NCBI GenBank assembly: GCA_026392155.1
Contig: JAPLCP010000151.1
Location: 1 to 45,387, forward strand
Length of the DNA stretch: 45,387 nucleotides
Direction of reading: 5' to 3'
From: Armatimonadota bacterium
GTDB lineage: Bacteria > Armatimonadota > Armatimonadia > Armatimonadales > Armatimonadaceae
In this document: in pieces, positions 29,446 to 37,891 of the stretch
Numbering within the stretch: position 1 is the stretch's first letter
Layout of the letters: every line of letters starts with the position of its first letter
Notes under the pieces: model-generated
Told to the model about the DNA's origin: nothing
The model's database searches: none
Seen by the model: the letters and a program-made list of their open reading frames with translations, nothing else
Translations under genes and position numbers: made by a program

Positions 29446-30655
29446 CACCCGGAGGGAAGGGCGTTTAGCCGTGGGATGAATCGGGAACCGCATGGAAGTT
29501 CCCGCAATTGAGTCTTCAAATTAATCTCTCTCTTTCTTTCCGGTTTTGACGAACGGTTAGGAGTAACGTGACAATGAAGCTCGTTGCACAGGTCAAACTC
29601 CTTGCCTCTCCAGAGCAAAAGCAAGTCCTTCTCACCACGCTCAAAAAGGCGAACGAGGCTTGCAATCGCATGTCTGAGCACGCTTGGCAGAACAAATGCT
29701 TCAAACAGTTTGACCTGCACAAAGCCTGCTATCACAACATCCGGGAAGAGTTTGGGCTGGCTTCTCAGTTGATTATTCGCTGTAATGCCAAAGTCGCTGA
29801 TTCGTACAAGCTGGACAAACTCACGAAGCGAGACTTTCGCCCCACAGGTTCTATCGCCTACGATTCCAGAATCTTGACTTTCTTCACCGAGGAGAGCCAA
29901 ATTTCGCTCTGGACAGTTGTCGGGCGCATGAAAATTCCCTTCGCCGCTGGAGAGTTTCAGAAGGAAATGCTTCTGACTCAAAAAGGCGAATGCGATCTTT
30001 GTTTTATCGGTGGTGAGTTTTATCTTATGGTCGTCTGCGACATTGCAGAAGCCCCTCAGAACGAAGCCACTGAGTATATTGGTGTAGACCTTGGCATTGT
30101 TCAGATTGCTTCTGACAGCGAAGGAAACCAATATAGCGGAGAGTCTATTCGTTCCCTCCGTCGCCGAATGCGAAAGCTCAAAGCGGGGCTTCAACATACC
30201 GCAAAAAAGCATGGTTCTAAGTCGGCAAAGCGGCACCTTCAGAAGTTGCGCCGTCGTCAATCTCGGTTTACCAAATGGGTAAACCACAATATCAGCCGTC
30301 GCCTTGTCGAATCGGCTGCTGTCTCTGGTAAGGCAATCGCTCTTGAAGACCTTAGTGGGATTCGAGAACGGGCTTCGGTTATGAACAGAGATGGAGGTTC
30401 GAACCTCTGGGGAGAAATGCGTTTTGAGCTTGGAAACTGGAGTTTCGATCAGCTTAAACAGTTTGTCAGCTACAAGGCAAGACGTGCAGGAGTGCCCGTG
30501 GTTCTGGTTGATCCACGCAACACCTCCCGTACTTGCTCTACCTGTGGCTACTGCGATAAGCATAATCGAAAATCTCAATGCAAATTCCAATGTCTAGAAT
30601 GTGGCCTGATTTCGCCTCCCTCCACTGTCAAAGCTCCCTGCCTTTAGGCGGGAGA
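29446..30655 (+). mobile_element. Degraded IS605-type element carrying only tnpB
   Basis: The left region holds a CCCAC...GTGGG stem (about 29450-29475) and a 7-bp hairpin CGGGAAC/GTTCCCG (29482-29504). The right end is the typical subterminal hairpin CTCCC-T-GCC-TTTA-GGC-GGGAG (30634-30654). Only tnpB is present; tnpA is absent. Exact termini are not certain. It lies between the 124-residue membrane gene and the CRTAC1 gene, both on the opposite strand. Confidence 0.65.
29574..30647 (+). CDS. tnpB: TnpB-family RNA-guided nuclease, C-terminally truncated (RuvC-III missing)
   Basis: This 357-residue TnpB-like protein has an N-terminal helical domain (LLASPEQKQVLLTTLKKANEACN), the RuvC-I Asp in YIGVDLGIVQIA (about residue 172), the RuvC-II Glu in IALEDLSGI (about 259) and the zinc finger CSTCG...CLECG (about 320-345). 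Family members continue with a HADxNAAxNI block that carries the third catalytic Asp. Here the sequence goes from CLECGLIS straight into PPSTVKAPCL and stops inside the element's terminal hairpin. The sequence so resembles an internal deletion joining the gene to the right end. The protein should be unable to cut DNA but could still bind a guide RNA. The ATG has AGGAG 10 nt upstream; a GTG 6 bp earlier is the alternative. Confidence 0.85.
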   Translation: MKLVAQVKLLASPEQKQVLLTTLKKANEACNRMSEHAWQNKCFKQFDLHKACYHNIREEFGLASQLIIRCNAKVADSYKLDKLTKRDFRPTGSIAYDSRILTFFTEESQISLWTVVGRMKIPFAAGEFQKEMLLTQKGECDLCFIGGEFYLMVVCDIAEAPQNEATEYIGVDLGIVQIASDSEGNQYSGESIRSLRRRMRKLKAGLQHTAKKHGSKSAKRHLQKLRRRQSRFTKWVNHNISRRLVESAAVSGKAIALEDLSGIRERASVMNRDGGSNLWGEMRFELGNWSFDQLKQFVSYKARRAGVPVVLVDPRNTSRTCSTCGYCDKHNRKSQCKFQCLECGLISPPSTVKAPCL

Positions 30656-30659
30656 TAAG

Positions 30660-32338
30660 TTATTTTGTGGTCTCTTGAAGAGTGGTATAGCGGTCTAGAG
30701 AAAGCTCCGTTATCGTCTGAAGCTGACCACTGGGCCAGCGAACCGTAAGGCGCTCTATCTTGGTGGCAGCCCCTAAACCAAAGTGGACGCGTGCATCAGA
30801 CGAGGACATGTAGGAGCCATCGGCGTGGCAGTGGCGGACAATCTTGCGGCCCTCTAGCTCAAGGGTGACAAGGGCACCGTAGGCATCCCGATTTCGGCCT
30901 TTACCCACGAGCTTTATCCCCAGCCAGTGGCTCTTACTACGACTCTCGTTGTGAGAAGTAGGGGCTCTCCTTCGGCATCCACGATAAGCACATCTATCTG
31001 TCCATCATTGTCGAAGTCACCTGTGGCCAGTCCTCGCCCAACAATAGGTTTCTGAAGATCAGGGCAGCGCTTGCTGATATCGTCAAAGCGGGCGTAGCGG
31101 TTGGCTCCGAGGCCTTTGTTTTGAATGAGCTGGGATGCCTGACGGAAAGTTGTGCTCGTGTCTATCTCCGCGATATTGTCTTGTACATGCCCATTGGCTA
31201 CGACCACATCGAGCCAGCCGTCGTTATCGAAGTCAAGAAAACGAATCCCAAAGGCGACAGGTGGCGTGGTCGTGCTACCAATGCCTGCGGGGTACGCCAT
31301 GTCGGAGAAAACTTTACTACCTTCGTTGTGATAGAGCGACTTGGCCTCGTTCTGAAACGTGGCGACAAGAAGATCAAGGCGGCCATCATTTTCGACATCG
31401 CCCCAGTCGGTGCCCATCCCACCGTGCACATTTCCATCGCGATCGTAAGCGGTTCCTGCTGTGGTTGCGAGATTGGTAAAGCCGCTGGAGCCTTCTTGGA
31501 GAAGGTCCCCTGAGATCTCATCGTTTGCGAAGGCGATGTAGGGAGCGGTCTCATCCTCGGGGAAGAGTGCGGCCACGCCGAGACCGCGCCCCGTCGAGGC
31601 TTTTAAAACAATCCGCTGCGCTTTTCCGGTGGGAGAAAAACGGTAGAGAGCTGCGGGAACGGGGGTGTAGCTACGGGGGCCACAGGAAGTCAGGATCATC
31701 TTGCCGGACTTGTCTTTTGCCTCACAGAGCTGCTTGATGCCAGGTTCGGGGCCAAAAATGGCGTAGTTACAGACAACAAGATCTAGCTGCGCGGATCGCC
31801 TGCGCGGCACGAAAGCCGCCGATGTTCCCCACGTTTCGGGGGACAGCCCTTGGGCGACAGTGACATCGGTGAAGCCCTTACCCCCATTGTTGTGCAGGAG
31901 CCGACCCTCACGCCAGCCGGTGAGATAGAGATCCGAAAAGCCGTCTCCGTCGTAGTCCCCGACAGCACAGCCCAGAAAGTGCCCGGACAGCGCCCCAATT
32001 CCCGTCGTTTCTGAGACATCGACAAACTTTCCCTTACCATCCCCCTTAAAAAGTGCAGGCTTGGGGCCGACGAGCAAGATATCAAGGTTGCTATCGCCGT
32101 CGTAGTCTAAAAACGCGCACCCGTTGCCGATGGTCTGGAGGATATTTAAGGGGCGCTTGCCCGGGATCTCCCACTGGTAGCGTATCCCAGACTCCGCAAG
32201 GACACTCCGAAAGAGCGGCGCTTCGCGAGTGGCGCCTTCTTTTGCTTTAGGGCAACCCGCAAGCAAAACTCCCCCTCCGGCTATCGCCAGAGAGGAAGTC
32301 AGCAGTGCCTGTAAACGATGTTGGTTAGCGCGGTGCAC
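30660..32338 (-). pseudogene. CRTAC1-type FG-GAP/ASPIC-UnbV lipoprotein, frameshifted
   Basis: From a GTG at 32338 the frame encodes a lipoprotein signal ending LLAGC. Integrin-alpha-like calcium-binding repeats follow (DYDGDSNLDILL, DYDGDGFSDLYLTG, DVENDGRLDLLVA, DFDNDGWLDVVVANG, DFDNDGQIDVLIVD). The frame breaks near 30950 and stops at 30914. The expected continuation, SHWLGIKLVGKGRNRDAYGA then SYMSSSDARVHFGLG and VRWPSGQ (the ASPIC/UnbV domain), is in the next frame and ends at 30660. A single missing base in the CTTCTCACAACG region restores one frame of about 560 residues. Either the gene has been inactivated or the base was lost in sequencing. The GTG start overlaps the upstream gene by 14 bp. 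Confidence 0.8.
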
Positions 32339-32648
32339 CGCCGCTATAACCTCCCTGGCTTCCGCCATAGCCACTGGGGCGGCTTCCGCCGTAGCCACCG
32401 CCGTAACCGCCACCATAGCCACCACTCTGACCGGGGGAACCCGCACGCGGGGCACCGCTGGTGTACTGCTGCTGGTAGCTCGACGAGTAGTTTTTGGCGT
32501 TCATGCCTTTGTGCTTCATCTCTTCTTCTTTTGAAACTCCAGCAGGGATAGGAGGCTCTGCGAGGAATACTTTGTAGAGAACTCCTAGAAGAAGAATCGC
32601 TCCGATTGCTGCCAGAGCAATCCAAAGGGGTTTTATTTCACTTTTCAT
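32325..32648 (-). CDS. Membrane-anchored Gly/Tyr/Ser-rich protein
   Basis: This 107-residue protein has one N-terminal hydrophobic segment (PLWIALAAIGAILLLGVLYKVFLAEP, about residues 7-32), a charged linker (VSKEEEMKHKGMNAKNYSSSYQQQY), and a C-terminal half made of GGYGGGYGGGYGGSRPSGYGGSQGGYSGG repeats. Such low-complexity Gly/Tyr tails are flexible and could mediate multivalent contacts outside the membrane. No family is recognised. It lies 38 bp after the TPR gene and overlaps the CRTAC1 start by 14 bp, so it belongs to the same operon. Confidence 0.7.
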   Translation of the reverse strand: MKSEIKPLWIALAAIGAILLLGVLYKVFLAEPPIPAGVSKEEEMKHKGMNAKNYSSSYQQQYTSGAPRAGSPGQSGGYGGGYGGGYGGSRPSGYGGSQGGYSGGAPR

Positions 32649-32686
32649 TGTTTTAAGGCCTTTCTTGGTTGTTTTGAGACTCTGTC

Positions 32687-34780
32687 TCAGAGACTGCCAA
32701 AACGACGGATCGCTTCCCGACGGATTGCATCCGCCTCACTTGCTCTGTCTTTTTGACGGTAGTACTGGATGGCTTTTTGGTAGCCAGATTTTTGATTGGG
32801 GTGATCTGCAATCTCCATGAGTAGATCCACTTCTTCTTGTTTACTGCGCCGCCGCTGGTCATAGATCTGTGTTGCTTCTGCGGCTTCTTTTTCATTCCCT
32901 GCGGCTCGCTCAGCTTTAGCAAGGCGAAGGTATGCGATATCGCTGCTAGGGTCCATGGCAATGGCCTGTCGAAGCTCCGTGACGGCGACGGGCCAGTCTT
33001 GGCGACGGAGCGCCAGGAGGCCACGAACATAGTGTAGGGTGGGCTGGACGAGAGGGTCGCGGTCGGCCTCATCGAGGTGCTTCTCTACCTGAGCCGGATC
33101 AAACTTTGCATCGTCCGTATCTGTCAGGAGCGCCGCCATACGTGCATGTGTCTGTGTATCCTCAGGCGAGAGAGCCAAGAGCTGAGCGCCACAAGCCAGG
33201 GCCTTATCGCGTTCCCGCCGCGCCACCAGCATCTCAAAGCGCTTTGAGAGAAGAGCGATGCTCTCCGGCTCTTTTTCCAGTGCTTTTTCAATAAGTCCTA
33301 GCAGCTCGTTGGTGGTCCGCCGAGGGCCAATCTCCGCTTGCTGTCTCTGCTGAACGTCCAAAAGAGTGCGCTCACCTGGTGTTGGGTTTTGCTGTTGTTT
33401 CTGGATGGCCGCAAGAAGCTTTTGGCGATACATCGGCATTTTCTCGCGCTGGAGGTCGCTGATCTGGGCATAGTCCACCGAGGCTTCGCGGATACGTCCC
33501 AGGGAGAGTAAGGCATTGCCCCGCGCCTCTAGGGCACCTGGGTTGTTCTGTCCATGCCGCACGGCAAGACGCGCCAGCGCGAGAGCTTCTTTCCCAAAAC
33601 CAAACTCTGTCAGGTCGTTGGCAGCGAGAATGAGTGCCTTGGGAGAGTCGAGTGCGGCTCCAATAGCGCTGGCATAGTGACGTAGGGTCGGCTCCGGCTG
33701 ACCACGCTTTGCCATGAGATGTGCCATCTGGCGATGTGTGTCTTTGTTCTTGGGGTCTTTGACGAGCTGATCCCGTAGCTGGCGAGCTGCCTCGGCATCT
33801 TTCTGGCGCTCTTCGTAGATTTTCTGCCAGCGATTGACTTGCGTGGTCTCTCCTGCAAGGCGATAGGCCTCTAGCAAGTACTTGGCTCCCAGTGGCTCGC
33901 TTGGCGCTAAAGTATCGGCTTTCGCAAGTAGAGGGAGCGCTTGGGCGACTTGCTTTCGCAGAAGCAAGGCCCGGCCCAGAAGACGCATGCTCTCTGCATC
34001 CTCGGGGCGAGTGCTCTGTAGCTTACGGAGAAGCCCCTCCGCCTCGGTGAGTGACTCTGGTTTTGTGGTGTCCAGCAGTAGCCCGGCAAGCGCTCGGGAG
34101 AACTCACTCTGCTCTGGGGCAAGACGCACGGCTTCACGGAGCGAGCCGATAGCGGCCTCAGGATTACTTTTAGTCTCCAGGCGACCCAGGTAGGCATGGG
34201 CATCGGCGTTTTGAGGATCCGCTTTGAGAGCTGCAAGTACCGCCTCACGCGCTCCCCCCGCATTGAAGAAGTAGTCGCGCACTTTGGCAAGGAGTGTCCA
34301 GGCATGACTATTCTGGGAGTCCAGCCGGATCGCTGTCTCTAGCTCCTCTTGGGCGCGCTCCATCGAGTTTTGCGAGCCGTAGAACTCACCGAGTAGGGTG
34401 TGTCCCTCAGAGCTACTGGGGTGGCTCCTCACAAACTCCTGAAGATAGCCCTGCGCACCCGTGACACGCCCCGTTGCCATCAGTACATCCGTCCAAGCGC
34501 GACGGATTCGAACTTCATCGGGACTCAGCCCTGCGGCACGCTCGAGAATGCCCAGAGCTTCCTCGGAGCGGCCAGCCGCCTGTAGACGACTCCCAAGGTG
34601 GTAGAGATAAATAGGGTCGTCTTGGTGGGAGGGAAACCCTTTTTCTAGCTCAGGCAGGGACAGACGTACCGCTTCCCTTTCTCGGGAGGAGGGAAGGAAA
34701 CGGGCGGCACGCCACCAAAGAACCCCGGCGAGAGGCACTAGAAGGAAGGCGAGGGTTGTAACCAAACGACGCTGACGCAT
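32687..34780 (-). CDS. Membrane-anchored TPR-repeat protein
   Basis: This 697-residue protein has an N-terminal signal anchor (RLVTTLAFLLVPLAGVLWWRAARFL, about residues 5-29). It continues with tetratricopeptide repeats along its length, for example DPIYLYHLGSRLQAAGRSEEALGILERAAGLSPD, SEGHTLLGEFYGSQNSMERAQEELETAIRLD and DIAYLRLAKAERAAGNEKEAAEATQIYD. A helical, Gln/Arg-rich stretch interrupts them at about residues 440-500. TPR proteins are scaffolds; here the outer face of the inner membrane is likely. It is 80 bp downstream of a pseudopilin gene on the same strand, past a hairpin, and is followed by the Gly/Tyr-rich and CRTAC1 genes. Confidence 0.88.
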   Translation of the reverse strand: MRQRRLVTTLAFLLVPLAGVLWWRAARFLPSSREREAVRLSLPELEKGFPSHQDDPIYLYHLGSRLQAAGRSEEALGILERAAGLSPDEVRIRRAWTDVLMATGRVTGAQGYLQEFVRSHPSSSEGHTLLGEFYGSQNSMERAQEELETAIRLDSQNSHAWTLLAKVRDYFFNAGGAREAVLAALKADPQNADAHAYLGRLETKSNPEAAIGSLREAVRLAPEQSEFSRALAGLLLDTTKPESLTEAEGLLRKLQSTRPEDAESMRLLGRALLLRKQVAQALPLLAKADTLAPSEPLGAKYLLEAYRLAGETTQVNRWQKIYEERQKDAEAARQLRDQLVKDPKNKDTHRQMAHLMAKRGQPEPTLRHYASAIGAALDSPKALILAANDLTEFGFGKEALALARLAVRHGQNNPGALEARGNALLSLGRIREASVDYAQISDLQREKMPMYRQKLLAAIQKQQQNPTPGERTLLDVQQRQQAEIGPRRTTNELLGLIEKALEKEPESIALLSKRFEMLVARRERDKALACGAQLLALSPEDTQTHARMAALLTDTDDAKFDPAQVEKHLDEADRDPLVQPTLHYVRGLLALRRQDWPVAVTELRQAIAMDPSSDIAYLRLAKAERAAGNEKEAAEATQIYDQRRRSKQEEVDLLMEIADHPNQKSGYQKAIQYYRQKDRASEADAIRREAIRRFGSL

Positions 34781-34789
34781 AGGAGATCA

Positions 34790-34821
34790 AAAATTGGGGG
34801 AAGCAATCGCTTCCCCCTTTT
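34790..34821 (-). terminator. Hairpin terminator between the pseudopilin and TPR genes
   Basis: GGGGGAAGC (34796-34804) pairs perfectly with GCTTCCCCC (34809-34817), loop AATC. On the minus strand AATTTTTG follows the stem, and on the plus strand CCTTTTC does. It probably terminates most pseudopilin transcripts, leaving read-through for the TPR operon. Confidence 0.7.
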
Positions 34822-34859
34822 CTTACCAGAAAGTACAGGTGTACCTCCTGGTAGACGAA

Positions 34860-35708
34860 CTAGCGGTTATGCCAGATATCGTCGGGCGTACCGATCTTAA
34901 CTGCAAGCTTGCCACCCTGTATCGCCTTAGCATGACCATCGGCAAAGACAAAGTTACCCAGACCACTGTGCGGGAACAGCGGACGACGGCTACCGTTGTT
35001 GCCCTGACCTGATGCGATATTCCACTCACCCTTGCCATCGCCCGGCATTGCCATGTCCCAGTCCACCGTTGCATCCCAGGTCGGATCGCCTGGATCCTTT
35101 TTCCAGGTGTCTGCCTTAAAGCGGTAAGGCCCACAGTCCGCAGGGTTGTTGGCTGCGGTGCCATTGCGTGTGCCACAGTAGGCAGAGCCATCAGCATAGT
35201 TGGGATCAATCCCAGGTGAGGTACGTCCTGACTTGGCGGCTTCTCCGATCATCACGAGGTTTGCAGGCTCCGTAATAGCGGCCATGCCTATGCCACCATT
35301 GTTCCAGTTTCCATTAGGTGCCTGAGCCCAGCGGTTGGCGAAGTGTGCTTGGTTGTAGCCATAGCTCGTTACCCCAATACGGGTGCTGGGACAGATCAGA
35401 ATGCTATTGTTGGTAGCATTACCGTTGTACATGGATGTCCCGTTCCTCTGGATATAAGGGTTGAGCACCCAGCGCCACATCGTGCTCCCATCGGGCTCAC
35501 CCCAGCCACACATGTAGGTCTCATCGTAGTCCTGAATGTACATCATGGACGCGGTGCCGATTTGCTTCAGGTTGGAGAGGCAGCTGATGGAGCGTGCTTT
35601 CTCACGGGCCTGGGCAAAGACCGGGAAAAGAATCGCGGCGAGAATCGCGATAATCGCGATCACCACGAGGAGTTCAATAAGCGTAAACGCTCTCTTATTG
35701 CTATTCAT
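34860..35708 (-). CDS. Type II secretion-like pseudopilin with H-X9-DG motif
   Basis: This 282-residue pseudopilin has the leader MNSNKRA then [42 protein letters not shown], nearly identical over this region to the pseudopilin at 14260. The body includes [18 protein letters not shown], and the C-terminal signature is [24 protein letters not shown] lies 6-7 nt before the ATG. It is the first gene before the TPR/Gly-Tyr/CRTAC1 run and follows the LacI gene by about 50 bp. As for the other copy, a pilus-like or surface cargo-binding role is inferred from the processing motif only. Confidence 0.9.
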   Translation of the reverse strand: MNSNKRAFTLIELLVVIAIIAILAAILFPVFAQAREKARSISCLSNLKQIGTASMMYIQDYDETYMCGWGEPDGSTMWRWVLNPYIQRNGTSMYNGNATNNSILICPSTRIGVTSYGYNQAHFANRWAQAPNGNWNNGGIGMAAITEPANLVMIGEAAKSGRTSPGIDPNYADGSAYCGTRNGTAANNPADCGPYRFKADTWKKDPGDPTWDATVDWDMAMPGDGKGEWNIASGQGNNGSRRPLFPHSGLGNFVFADGHAKAIQGGKLAVKIGTPDDIWHNR

Positions 35709-35759
35709 TGCAAATTTCCTTACGTTAGGTTTGAATTGGTGTCTGATCTTCTTTTTTTC

Positions 35760-36770
35760 TTACGTCGAGTCCCGGATGATCAGAGTTGGCGGGAAACGCT
35801 TCACTCTCGTCTCGGCTTTGACGCTTTTCTTCTCTATAAGGTTCGCGAGGCCCTGCACGACGGCTTCTCCGATTTCGTGCATGGGCTGCCGTATGGTCGT
35901 TAGACCTGGTGTCATGGACGAGGCGATGGGCCAGTCGTCGTAGCCGATCACGGCGATGTCTTCTGGGACGCGCCGCCCCAAGTCACGCGCTGCTTGAAGG
36001 GTAGCCAGCGCGATACCGTCGTTGCCGGCAAAGATCGCTGTGGGGAGAGAAGCCTGCTGCAAGCGCTGTTCGACCGCTGTATACACGACTTCTTTGTGAA
36101 ACGAGTGCGCGATGAAGTCGTGCTCGCTTGGCTCCACTCCCCACTCACGTAGAACTTGCTCAAAAACCATGCGCCGCACTTGCGTGCTCTCCTGGTTCGG
36201 ATCGCCGATCGCATACACAATCTTGCGGTGCCCGCGCTCCCAAAGATGCTGCATCCCAAGCCGCATTCCCGCCCGATTGTCCACGTCCACACAGATCGCC
36301 GCATCGTCTTCGTAGGAATCTCCGGCTCCCACAACTCCCAGGGGAACCCCGACGCTTTTCAGGCGCTTGGGAAGATCCTGCCCGAGCCGGGGGGCGATCA
36401 TCAGCATGGCATCAGGCCGCTGCGCTCGAATATGATGCTCGATGTCTTTGTCGGTGCTTGCTGCGGTAAAAAACGTGATATTGTAGCCGCGCTGCCGTGC
36501 TCCTGCAAAGACGCCCGCGAGAACTCCGGCGTAGTAGTTATTGTTCACGATCTCGGACTGCTCATCGCCTACCAGAATCCCCATCATGTGGGTGCGCTTG
36601 CGTACGAGGCTCCGTGCGACGGCATTGGGATGGTAGTTAAGGCGACGCATGGTGGAGACAACCCGCTCTCGTGTCTCGGGGCGAACGGCACGGGGGCCAT
36701 TGTTCAGGACATAGGAGACGGTCGCCACGGACACGCCACTTTCTTTTGCAACATCGCGAATCGTTACCAT
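35760..36770 (-). CDS. LacI family transcriptional regulator
   Basis: This 336-residue LacI/GalR protein has the N-terminal helix-turn-helix TIRDVAKESGVSVATVSYVLNNG (about residues 3-25) and hinge helix YHPNAVARSLV. The periplasmic-binding-protein-like effector domain has the usual landmarks (GILVGDEQSEIVNNNYYAGVLAGV, PTAIFAGNDGIALATLQAARDLGRRVPEDIAVIGYDD, LTTIRQPMHEIGEAVVQGL). The ligand is most likely a sugar. It has its own promoter with an operator in the spacer, so it probably represses itself. The neighbouring SGNH hydrolase and pseudopilin genes are candidate targets. Confidence 0.93.
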   Translation of the reverse strand: MVTIRDVAKESGVSVATVSYVLNNGPRAVRPETRERVVSTMRRLNYHPNAVARSLVRKRTHMMGILVGDEQSEIVNNNYYAGVLAGVFAGARQRGYNITFFTAASTDKDIEHHIRAQRPDAMLMIAPRLGQDLPKRLKSVGVPLGVVGAGDSYEDDAAICVDVDNRAGMRLGMQHLWERGHRKIVYAIGDPNQESTQVRRMVFEQVLREWGVEPSEHDFIAHSFHKEVVYTAVEQRLQQASLPTAIFAGNDGIALATLQAARDLGRRVPEDIAVIGYDDWPIASSMTPGLTTIRQPMHEIGEAVVQGLANLIEKKSVKAETRVKRFPPTLIIRDST

Positions 36771-36785
36771 GATTGATACCGTCGC

Positions 36786-36814
36786 ATTTTATCTAAACGG
36801 TTAGATTTTGTCAA
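36786..36814 (-). promoter_or_regulatory. lacI-type gene promoter with palindromic operator in the spacer
   Basis: On the minus strand TTGACA (36809-36814), a 17-nt spacer, and TAAAAT (36786-36791). The spacer is almost filled by ATCTAAACGGTTAGAT (36791-36806), a LacI-type palindrome with the central CG that this family's hinge helices contact. Binding here would block RNA polymerase. The -10 ends 15 nt before the ATG, giving a very short leader. Confidence 0.82.
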
Positions 36815-36829
36815 GAACCATGGAGAAAG

Positions 36830-37822
36830 TTATAAAACTTGTGTCTTCAGAGCGTGCACCAGCTTCTCCGCAAGTGTGGCACTTCCCTCAATATTGGGAT
36901 GCAGGGGCCCTGTGTACCAGCCTGTGCTATCAATGTAGTACATGCGCGAGTCCCCCGCAGCATTACAAGCACTCACCGCAGCCTTGATATCTTCACCGTG
37001 TGCGCCACCAAACGGGCGCAGGGCGGCAAGCTTCGCCTTAGGGTAGGCACGGCGTAGCTGCGCCAGGTACTGACCATAGAGCCCCTGGTACTCAGGAGAA
37101 GGCGGCTCGTTGGTGCCTTGATTGATGACCACCACATCGGGCTGCCACTTATCACGCGGGCAACCGGCGTAGAAGAAGTCAAACGCTGCTAGGGCTCCCG
37201 GCGCACCGCCGCTTCCCACAAGCTTTAGGCCCGTCGCCCCAAAGCCCACTTGTCGCCACTCCGCCCCGAGCGCCAGTGCGGTCTGCGCCGCGTAGGACTG
37301 CCGTGCATCGGCGAGCCAGGGCCAGGTGAAGGGAATGCCCGGAAGCACCCCCGCGCGTCCCTCATTCACGATCACGCCCTCGGTGATGCTATCGCCCAGA
37401 AACTCCATCGTGAGCTTGGGCCTTCGCCACGCGGGAAGCGCCCGCTCTAGCTTCTGCGCTTCAAACCCGGTGAACGTCACGCTGGCAACCAGCGGCGGCA
37501 TCCAGCGGCTCTGGTGCTCGTCAAGGCCACGCACGATTAACATCACGGTGTGCGAGCCCTTACCTAGCCCCTGGGCGAGCTTAACGCTTGCAGATATCTC
37601 GGCTTCCTGCCACGCGCCGCTATCAATCTGCCAGGCAATCGTGGGATACGAGCCCTCTTTGGTGCACTCGCAGTGCGGTTTATTCAGAGAGAGATCAAAG
37701 CTCGCCCTGAGGCTTGTGCCTGAGAAGCGTGCCTTGACATAGCTGCCACTGTTAACCGTGATGGCACGCTCTTTGCCGCGCAAGTCCCAGCGCCCGAAGA
37801 AACAAAGCTCTCTTGACCACAT
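36830..37822 (-). CDS. SGNH/GDSL hydrolase with CE2-like N-terminal domain
   Basis: This 330-residue protein has an N-terminal beta-sandwich (about residues 1-125; GRWDLRGKERAITVNSGSYVKARFSGTSLRASFD), as in CE2 carbohydrate esterases. The SGNH domain follows: block I with the nucleophile in MEFLGDSITEG (Ser about residue 145), block III as VVINQGTNE, and block V with His in GPLHPN. The Asp usually three residues before the His (DxxH) is Gly here, a state also known in some CE2 members that use a dyad. There is no signal peptide, so it probably acts in the cytoplasm, perhaps deacetylating a sugar. AAGGAG precedes the ATG. It lies next to the LacI regulator, which has its own promoter. Confidence 0.85.
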   Translation of the reverse strand: MWSRELCFFGRWDLRGKERAITVNSGSYVKARFSGTSLRASFDLSLNKPHCECTKEGSYPTIAWQIDSGAWQEAEISASVKLAQGLGKGSHTVMLIVRGLDEHQSRWMPPLVASVTFTGFEAQKLERALPAWRRPKLTMEFLGDSITEGVIVNEGRAGVLPGIPFTWPWLADARQSYAAQTALALGAEWRQVGFGATGLKLVGSGGAPGALAAFDFFYAGCPRDKWQPDVVVINQGTNEPPSPEYQGLYGQYLAQLRRAYPKAKLAALRPFGGAHGEDIKAAVSACNAAGDSRMYYIDSTGWYTGPLHPNIEGSATLAEKLVHALKTQVL

Positions 37823-37843
37823 AAAAGGCTCCTTGGCCGAAAC

Positions 37844-37876
37844 GCAAAAGGCGAGGGGAGGCCCCTCGCCTTTTGC
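37844..37876 (-). terminator. Perfect 15-bp hairpin between lpd and the SGNH hydrolase gene
   Basis: GCAAAAGGCGAGGGG and its exact complement CCCCTCGCCTTTTGC are separated by 3 nt. On the minus strand, CCTTTTGCGTTT follows the GC-rich core, fitting a terminator for lpd. It lies 15 bp after the lpd stop. Confidence 0.75.
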
Positions 37877-37891
37877 TCACTGTGCAATATG

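Noticed and set aside
29412-30590. A 392-codon open frame on the minus strand across the insertion element.
   Set aside because: It is antisense to tnpB over its whole length and shows no recognisable domain, while the plus-strand frame has clear RuvC and zinc-finger motifs.
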